This document shows, one piece after another, positions 15,045 to 19,343 of a stretch of 19,343 nt of DNA. The position numbers were made by a program, and so were the translations under genes. Source of the stretch: Pseudomonadota bacterium (GTDB taxonomy: Bacteria > Pseudomonadota > Gammaproteobacteria > Xanthomonadales > Xanthomonadaceae). Below the pieces are notes generated by a model that saw only the letters and a program-made list of their open reading frames with translations, did no database searches and was not told where the DNA came from. Location of the stretch: contig JAEWZE010000091.1 of NCBI GenBank assembly GCA_023395465.1, positions 1 to 19,343 of the forward strand, given 5' to 3'. Positions within the stretch are counted from its first letter, which is position 1, and the number at the start of each line of letters is the position of its first letter.

Positions 15045-15805
15045 ACGATTCCTCGCTTACTTGGCAAAGCTTCACTTACACCAAGCGGTTTTGTCCACTT
15101 CTCCATCAACCACAACGCTCCTAAGAGAACGAACAAGCTGATCACCTGGGCGGATCGCAAACCACCCATCCAAAGCAGGCTGTCCCCCCGAAAGGCTTCG
15201 AGAAACAATCGTAAGCCTGCGGAAAGAGCCACCAGGATCAGAAACTGCGCTCCTGGCCGGCCAGGAGCATAGGAACGGCGAACCAGAATTCCCAAAGTGA
15301 TTACCGCAGCGGTAATTTCATAGATTTGGGTTGGATGGCGGTACTCTGTCCATAAGTAGATGGCCCAGGGCAGCTGCGCAGGCATACCGTAGTCTTCTCC
15401 ACTAAGCAGATGAGCAACCCCCAGGAAAATCTGCATCACAGCCAAACCTGGGGCCAGTATATCCAGGGTCGAGCGTAACGGCAGCTCTCGCCTCTTTCCG
15501 TAGAAGAGAGCCATAAGGACGCCGGTGAGGATGCCCACCATAGGCGAGAGCGTGTTTGCATTCAGGGCAAGTAAGCTGATTGGGTTCTGCAGATAAGGGG
15601 ACGGATAACGAGCCGCATACCCAATCCGGGCGCCAACCAGTCCTGTGAGAGCTGCGAAAAAAGCCAGGTTGTATATTTCATTTGGATTGGCGTTGCGCCT
15701 TTTGGCTTCTCGCTCACTAACGGATAGGCCCAGCCAGAAACCTAAAAGAAGGGCCAGGCCGGAGAGCTGTAAGAGAAAAGGACCAACTCGCAGGTAAGGG
15801 AGCAT
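15041..15805 (-). CDS. Lgt-like multi-spanning membrane protein (prolipoprotein diacylglyceryl transferase family), probably lacking standard activity
   Basis: 254 residues with about seven hydrophobic helices. Family resemblance is seen in LTGLVGARIGY (about 54-64), SGEDYGMPAQLPW, RHPTQIYE and the C-terminal RLFLEAFRGD. Compared with canonical Lgt as I recall it, the conserved HGG histidine is absent (here LSPMVG). The RxGNFxNGE segment reads LGVAHLLSGE, so the key Arg and Asn are changed, while the C-terminal RxxxE pair is kept. So it may not add diacylglycerol to lipoproteins. It shares one base with the TlpA stop (TGATG) and four with the L,D-transpeptidase start (ATGA). It may be a membrane partner of the thiol-redox proteins; function unknown. 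Confidence 0.75.
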   Translation of the reverse strand: MLPYLRVGPFLLQLSGLALLLGFWLGLSVSEREAKRRNANPNEIYNLAFFAALTGLVGARIGYAARYPSPYLQNPISLLALNANTLSPMVGILTGVLMALFYGKRRELPLRSTLDILAPGLAVMQIFLGVAHLLSGEDYGMPAQLPWAIYLWTEYRHPTQIYEITAAVITLGILVRRSYAPGRPGAQFLILVALSAGLRLFLEAFRGDSLLWMGGLRSAQVISLFVLLGALWLMEKWTKPLGVSEALPSKRGIV

Positions 15806-16395
15806 CAGGGCTCTTCCGAAAGCAGTTCTTCGACCTTCGTTTGAATCAGGGTCTCACTCATCGGCCCGCCCACGACAACCGAGCGAATCACCCCTCTGCG
15901 GTCGACAAAGAACGTCGTGGGCAGACCCCGCAGCTGGTAAGCCGTGCTGACCAATCCTGGCCGATCGAGCGGAATCGGGAAGGTCAGGCCCAGGTCGTTG
16001 ACAAAAGCGATGACATCCGTTTCCTGGTCCTGGTTGGTGGTGTTCACCGCCAGAACTTCGAGCCCCAGCCCACGATAGCTGCGATACACTTTTTCGATGG
16101 CCGGCATTTCTTCCCGGCAGGGGGGGCACCAGGTGGCCCAGAGATTGACCAGAACTACTTTCCCCCGCAAGTCAGAAAGGGTAACCTGCCCGCCCCCTAG
16201 AAGCTCCAGGGTAAAATCTGGGGCCATAAAACTTTCGCGTGGGCTGGGAGGCGGCGATCCCAGAGTAGATGCTTCCGTTCCCGGGACACGCGAGAAGAGG
16301 ATCCAGGTAGCGCCAACCCACGCCACGATAAGGATGAACCGCCGCCAAGATGCCGGATCCTGAAGGCTAACTTGGACAAGGGGCTGCTTGATCAT
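15805..16395 (-). CDS. Membrane-anchored thioredoxin-like protein, TlpA/ResA type
   Basis: 196 residues from the ATG at 16395; an ATG at 16419 would overlap the CcdA-like gene. One anchor helix (about 19-36), a linker rich in Ser/Pro, then the redoxin domain (about 58-190) with active site WCPPC (Cys90, Cys93), the ResA-like APDFTL start, and the cis-Pro loop GLPTTFFVD. It would act outside the cytoplasm, reducing disulfides, for example in apocytochrome c or copper-site proteins. Electrons would come through the CcdA-like protein encoded four bases upstream. It is complete and looks functional. Confidence 0.92.
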   Translation of the reverse strand: MIKQPLVQVSLQDPASWRRFILIVAWVGATWILFSRVPGTEASTLGSPPPSPRESFMAPDFTLELLGGGQVTLSDLRGKVVLVNLWATWCPPCREEMPAIEKVYRSYRGLGLEVLAVNTTNQDQETDVIAFVNDLGLTFPIPLDRPGLVSTAYQLRGLPTTFFVDRRGVIRSVVVGGPMSETLIQTKVEELLSEEP

Positions 16396-16399
16396 GGTC

Positions 16400-17179
16400 T
16401 CACTTTTGGCCAAAAGCATGCCCGCTCAGGTAGCCAACGTAAGCGGGGACCAGGGGCAGTACACAGGGGGAGAGAAAGGAAATCAGCCCGGCCAGAACGG
16501 CGATCAGGTATGTTGGCACCGCAGCCCCGCCCAGGGGCAAATCCAGGAACAGCCCATTGCGCTGGGCCCAAATCGCAATCAGGGTGATCTGATCGGTCAG
16601 GATCATCAGGCCAATGCCAATCAGGAACAAGCCACTGAAGATTTGCACCTTTCGCAGGTGTTTTTGAAAGCGGCGAATCGCCTGGGAAGCCCGGTCCATC
16701 CCCAGGCCGATGCCGAGGAAGGGGATACCCAGACCCAGGGCATACCCGCTGGAAAGCAGCATGGCTTGCCCGCTGGTATCCTGACTGAAGCCGAGGGTCA
16801 GGATGGCCCCCAGGGTGGTTCCCACACAAGGGGTCCACCCGGCGGCAAAAAAAACGCCCATTAAACCCGAAGCGAGGAACCCCTGGCGTCGCCGCCCGCT
16901 CCACTCTGGACGGGTGTCATAATTCAGCCAGGGGATTTTGAGCAGCCCCAGGGTCGAGAGGCCGAAGAGGATGACCACAACTCCACCCACTTTGCCGAGC
17001 AGGTCTCTATAGACCCCAAAGAGCCTGCCTAGCAGGGTGGCTGCGCCCCCCCAGCCGAGGATAAACACCACCGAGAATCCGAAGACAAACAGCAGGGCGT
17101 GAGCAAAGACTAACCACCGGCTCCACTGCTGCTGGCTTTCTTTTTCCTGGCTAACCGGTAAGGAGCTTGAAGAACGCAT
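16400..17179 (-). CDS. CcdA/DsbD-type thiol-electron transporter with apparent circular permutation
   Basis: 259 residues, about six membrane helices. CcdA passes electrons from cytoplasmic thioredoxin to extracytoplasmic thioredoxin-like proteins through two membrane cysteines. Both are present: GWTPCVG (Cys118) and FLSPCVLPLVPAYVGYLSG (Cys239). The order is unusual. In ordinary CcdA the SPCVLPLVP helix is first, followed by the ALLFVFGFSVVF helix and then TPC. Here the protein begins with the normally second helix (about 26-45) and the SPC helix is last, after a linker (about 195-222). The start at 17179 is 8 nt after the previous stop, so no upstream SPC helix can be missed. It sits next to a TlpA-like partner. 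Confidence 0.9.
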   Translation of the reverse strand: MRSSSSLPVSQEKESQQQWSRWLVFAHALLFVFGFSVVFILGWGGAATLLGRLFGVYRDLLGKVGGVVVILFGLSTLGLLKIPWLNYDTRPEWSGRRRQGFLASGLMGVFFAAGWTPCVGTTLGAILTLGFSQDTSGQAMLLSSGYALGLGIPFLGIGLGMDRASQAIRRFQKHLRKVQIFSGLFLIGIGLMILTDQITLIAIWAQRNGLFLDLPLGGAAVPTYLIAVLAGLISFLSPCVLPLVPAYVGYLSGHAFGQK

Positions 17180-17187
17180 CCGCCCGC

Positions 17188-18195
17188 CTACACGCCGCAG
17201 CCGTTGCCGCCGCCTGGCGCTTGCTGAAGCAGACCATTATCGGCCAGGTACTGGTGGACATTGCGGAAGCCTGAAATCGAAGAGAAATTCAGCCCAACCA
17301 ACTCGCGACTGTTCGCTTCTGCAAAATCCACTTTTTCTTTGGCATGAAAATACTGAGCCAGTTCGAGTGTCTGGCTTGGATACCAGTACGCATTGGCATA
17401 CTTGGCAGCCGTAAACATCTCTTCCACGCTGGCATCGTTCGCCGCCATCAGGGTGAGCAGGCCGAGCATCGCCATGCCATGGTTGCAGTCTGGAAAATGA
17501 GTCGGGTTGTCACAGCAAGGCCGGTACACGCCCTGGGTAACCTCTTCCAGCCGCTGCTGCTGTTCAGCCGTAAGTTTGATGATCTCTGTGCTGGAGTAGA
17601 GCTCGGCTACCGGGCGGGCTGCCAGGCTCCATCCACCGGTTGAGGCAAAATTTACCGCCTGTTCTCGGCCGTTTTGGACCATAGGTCCTTCGTCCAGAAC
17701 TGGGTTTTTGTTCGTCAGTCCCAGTGCCCAGAAGAAGTTTAGCAAAAAGTAAGCGTTTTCCCGGGTAAAGGTGACGGTGGCCGGGCTGCCGTCCCGTACG
17801 ATCTGCAGCTGCTCTTCGTTCAGGGGTTGCCCAGCCTGCTGGTAGACCTGGATGAAGTCATCCAGGCGAAAAGCGCCGGCCGCCAGCATTTGCGGACCGA
17901 TCTCACCAAAAGACACATTCACAGAATAGCCATCGGGCGGGTTGACCTGCCGCGCCAGCTCGGCTACTTTCGCCTGCCCGGCGGCAGCCTGGTTCTCCAT
18001 GTCCGCTTCATGAGCATGAACACCGGTAAAGTACCCCCCGAAAGAACCGCCCAAAAAAGCGATCAGGGTTACCAGGGCCCACAGGCGGGTGTTCATACGC
18101 TGCTTTGGCCGATCTGCCCGCTCTTTTTGATCTGTCGAAAGGCTATCTTGCAAACTTTTCTCTACACCATTGGTTTCAGATTCTTGATTCTGCAT
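17188..18195 (-). CDS. Membrane-anchored protein of unknown family with a CC-H-C-H motif
   Basis: 335 residues from the ATG at 18195, which has GGAG five nt upstream. The frame is open to 18390, but that stretch overlaps a terminator hairpin and is not used. A charged cytoplasmic start, one helix (about 37-58), then a large extracytoplasmic domain. The striking part is PCCDNPTHFPDCNHGMA: Cys227, Cys228, His233, Cys237, His239, Met241. There is another His pair after the helix (HAHE, 60-63) and Cys333 three residues from the end. No family recognised. Being first in an operon with a CcdA-like and a TlpA-like protein, it may be a thiol client or a metal-binding partner (inference). Confidence 0.75.
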   Translation of the reverse strand: MQNQESETNGVEKSLQDSLSTDQKERADRPKQRMNTRLWALVTLIAFLGGSFGGYFTGVHAHEADMENQAAAGQAKVAELARQVNPPDGYSVNVSFGEIGPQMLAAGAFRLDDFIQVYQQAGQPLNEEQLQIVRDGSPATVTFTRENAYFLLNFFWALGLTNKNPVLDEGPMVQNGREQAVNFASTGGWSLAARPVAELYSSTEIIKLTAEQQQRLEEVTQGVYRPCCDNPTHFPDCNHGMAMLGLLTLMAANDASVEEMFTAAKYANAYWYPSQTLELAQYFHAKEKVDFAEANSRELVGLNFSSISGFRNVHQYLADNGLLQQAPGGGNGCGV

Positions 18196-18321
18196 GATTG
18201 CTCCAGGTTGGATGTTCATCGGGTTACGTACATGCTGGGATCGTGGGGATTTTTTGCATGCAAACGCTCGCCAAAACACTCGCGATTTTCTCTGAACTAT
18301 GTAAGTCATAATTTTGTATTC

Positions 18322-18357
18322 GTGCGGGAAGGCTCCTTCTTCGGAGCCTTCCCGCAC
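18322..18357 (-). terminator. Terminator-like hairpin after the YHS gene
   Basis: Perfect 15-bp arms (18322-18336 and 18343-18357) around a 6-nt loop, starting about 53 bp past the YHS stop. A weak T-containing stretch follows on the minus strand. The five-gene redox operon begins beyond it, so that operon needs its own promoter in 18196-18321, where I see no clear one. Confidence 0.6.
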
Positions 18358-18410
18358 CTTACACTGTACCTGTACTGCGCCGGCACACAACCGGTGACTA
18401 CCTGATCCTT

Positions 18411-18590
18411 TTAGTGATGGCCGTGATGTTGAGAGTGGCCTTGTTGGCCTTTTATGTACTTTTCAGGATCTTTTTCAAAGGCAGCCTTACAGCCGGGGGC
18501 ACAGAAATAGTAGGTCTTTCCTTGATATTCGTACGTGGCCGCAGCCTTCTTTTCGTCAACTTGCATTCCACAAACAGGATCTACTGCCAT
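18411..18590 (-). CDS. Stand-alone YHS-domain protein, likely metal-binding
   Basis: 59 residues from the ATG at 18590, with AAGGAG about 8 nt upstream; a start further up (18629) has no support. Nearly the whole protein is a YHS domain: DPVCGMQVD, then YYFCAPGC, with the Cys residues expected to bind metal. It ends in a His-rich tail (HSQHHGHH). It is probably a small cytoplasmic Cu/Ag/Zn-binding protein or chaperone. The domain matches the N-terminus of the ATPase at 1-2164 closely, also at DNA level near the start, so they probably share a recent origin. Confidence 0.87.
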   Translation of the reverse strand: MAVDPVCGMQVDEKKAAATYEYQGKTYYFCAPGCKAAFEKDPEKYIKGQQGHSQHHGHH

Positions 18591-18656
18591 ATCGTTTTCT
18601 CCTTGTATAAATAAGTTGTGATCCAGCAAATAGCTGGTTTACAATTTCTCGTAGAA

Positions 18657-18806
18657 GCTGAGGTCGACGTAGTTTCTCCTTGAGGTTCGGCCTCGTTAGA
18701 AAGACTGTCGCCTCAGCGCTACGAGAGGTCTCGAATAAGCAGGTTGCAGTTTGGCTACGCAACACCTACAAGGCTGAGAGGCTCGTAGCGATCTGAGGTC
18801 GCCTCA
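18657..18806 (+). ncRNA. Candidate bridge (seek) RNA of the IS110-type element
   Basis: The non-coding DNA before the IS110 transposase is rich in nested stems. GCTGAGG-T-CGAC (18657-18668) pairs with GTCGCCTCAGC (18707-18717) and encloses GAGG/CCTC (18682-18694). GCTACGAG (18718-18725) pairs with CTCGTAGC (18782-18789) and encloses GTTGC/GCAAC (18743-18763). TGAGG-TCG-CCTCA (18794-18806) forms a last hairpin. IS110-family elements carry a bridge RNA of roughly this size in a non-coding end; its two loops specify target and donor. Exact ends and loop functions are not shown. Confidence 0.5.
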
Positions 18807-18832
18807 CTTCCAATCTGAGAGAGGAGCCTGTC

Positions 18833-19226
18833 ATGCTGTACTGTGGGATTGATGTGGCCAAACACAAACATGCGGTTGCGCTGCTGAATGAGAAGGGTCA
18901 AGTCTTCCAACCTGTCTTCACCATCACCAACACCCGGGCGGGCTTCGACCAGTTACGGCAAGTCCTCCACGGGTTCGGCGAACCACTCACCATCGGCCTT
19001 GAAGCTACTGGCCATTACTGGCTGGCACTCTATGAAGAGCTGATCCAGCCAGGAGATGGCGTGACCGTGATCGTGCTCAATCCCTTGCAAGTGGCCGCCT
19101 ACCGCAAGAGCGGGGTGCGCAAAGTCAAGAATGACCGCTCGGATGCGATCTGGATCGCCGATTTCGTGCGCATCGCTAACTTGCCACCCACCCACCGGGA
19201 CTTGCCGGTTCTGCTGCAATTGAAGT
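18833..19226 (+). pseudogene. IS110-family transposase, N-terminal part, broken by another IS
   Basis: The ATG at 18833 follows GAGGAG. About 131 residues of a DEDD (RuvC-like) transposase are present: GIDVAK with the first Asp, LEATGHYW with the Glu, and VKNDRSDA with the last acidic residues. IS110 enzymes usually have over 300 residues, with a C-terminal Tnp_20 domain holding the catalytic Ser; here homology stops at about LLQLK. After that comes IS3-type end DNA and a chance stop at 19267. Inactive unless the rest lies beyond the inserted element and is restored by its loss. Confidence 0.85.
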
Positions 19227-19343
19227 TACCCCGGTTTAGTAGACAGTCAAGTGCTTGGCGAACTTGACTGCTGCTGCTGAGCCAACTCATAGCGAAGTGG
19301 CGACAAGTAGCCGAGGGCTGAGTGACGCCGGTGAGGATTGTAC
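19221..19343 (-). mobile_element. IS3-family element, right end, inserted in the IS110 transposase
   Basis: The junction lies near 19221-19230. The terminal segment (about 19228-19246, ACCCCGGTTTAGTAGACAG) looks like an IS3-family terminal repeat, and an inverted repeat CAGTCAAG/CTTGACTG (19244-19251, 19263-19270) may be a terminator. The exact first base and the target duplication cannot be fixed because the other end is outside the window. Confidence 0.7.
19247..19343 (-). CDS. IS3-family transposase (OrfB, DDE integrase), C-terminal end only
   Basis: The last 31 codons before a TGA at 19249-19247 read YNPHRRHSALGYLSP followed by RYE, the typical C-terminal signature of IS3-family OrfB (YNxxRxHSALGYxSPxxYE). 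The tail is Gln/Ser-rich. The catalytic domain lies beyond the window edge, so activity cannot be judged. Confidence 0.8.
   Translation of the reverse strand, partial: YNPHRRHSALGYLSPLRYELAQQQQSSSPST

Noticed and set aside
18196..18390. N-terminal extension of the CC-H-C-H protein
   Set aside because: It would run through a perfect 15-bp terminator-like hairpin, and the ATG at 18195 has a good ribosome site.

Overview
The window reads as a heavy-metal (copper/silver) handling and periplasmic redox island from a moderately GC-rich bacterium. The protein set (several small membrane proteins ending in a SHOCT domain, a manganese catalase, a Tat-exported multicopper oxidase, a TlpA/CcdA pair, an L,D-transpeptidase) would fit Chloroflexota (Anaerolineae-like) or a similar environmental lineage. 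That assignment is inference; no rRNA or tRNA gene is present to settle it. Almost every gene is on the minus strand.

Layout, left to right. 1-2164: a Cu(I)-type P-type ATPase with N-terminal YHS and HMA domains, cut by the window edge. 2165-2775: a long terminator-like hairpin, a small SHOCT membrane protein and its promoter. 2775-7666: a tight minus-strand operon, in transcription order CPH-type ATPase with a His-rich N-terminus, multicopper oxidase, SHOCT protein, membrane-anchored cytochrome c. 7859-8882: a methyltransferase and a small overlapping ORF. 8952-9522: two more SHOCT proteins. 10011-10955: a manganese catalase, the only intact plus-strand gene. 11047-13504: a two-component system (response regulator, then kinase) followed by a GrpB-family gene. 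13887-18195: a five-gene operon with tiny gaps and overlaps, in transcription order a membrane-anchored CC/H/C/H protein of unknown family, a CcdA-like protein, a TlpA/ResA thioredoxin, an Lgt-like membrane protein and an L,D-transpeptidase. 18411-18590: a stand-alone YHS protein. 18650-19343: an IS110-type element, with a candidate bridge RNA, broken by an IS3-type element.

How it may work: the two ATPases would export Cu(I)/Ag(I) or Cu(II), the oxidase would oxidise periplasmic Cu(I) and the cytochrome could carry electrons. YHS and His/Met-rich segments would buffer metal, and the catalase would limit peroxide. The kinase has a short extracytoplasmic loop rich in Met and His.

Most notable points. 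(1) The CcdA-like protein appears circularly permuted: the SPCVLPLVP helix, normally first, is last. (2) Three promoters (first SHOCT gene, SHOCT pair, response regulator) carry the same array of 11-bp-phased TAAAG boxes at exactly the same distance from a -10 hexamer, which predicts an autoregulated OmpR-family regulon. (3) A different operator, GGGANNTCCC repeated every 22 bp, lies upstream of the catalase and of the methyltransferase unit. (4) The five-gene redox operon, with an Lgt-like protein lacking several expected catalytic residues and an unknown Cys/His protein, is the best candidate for an undescribed system.
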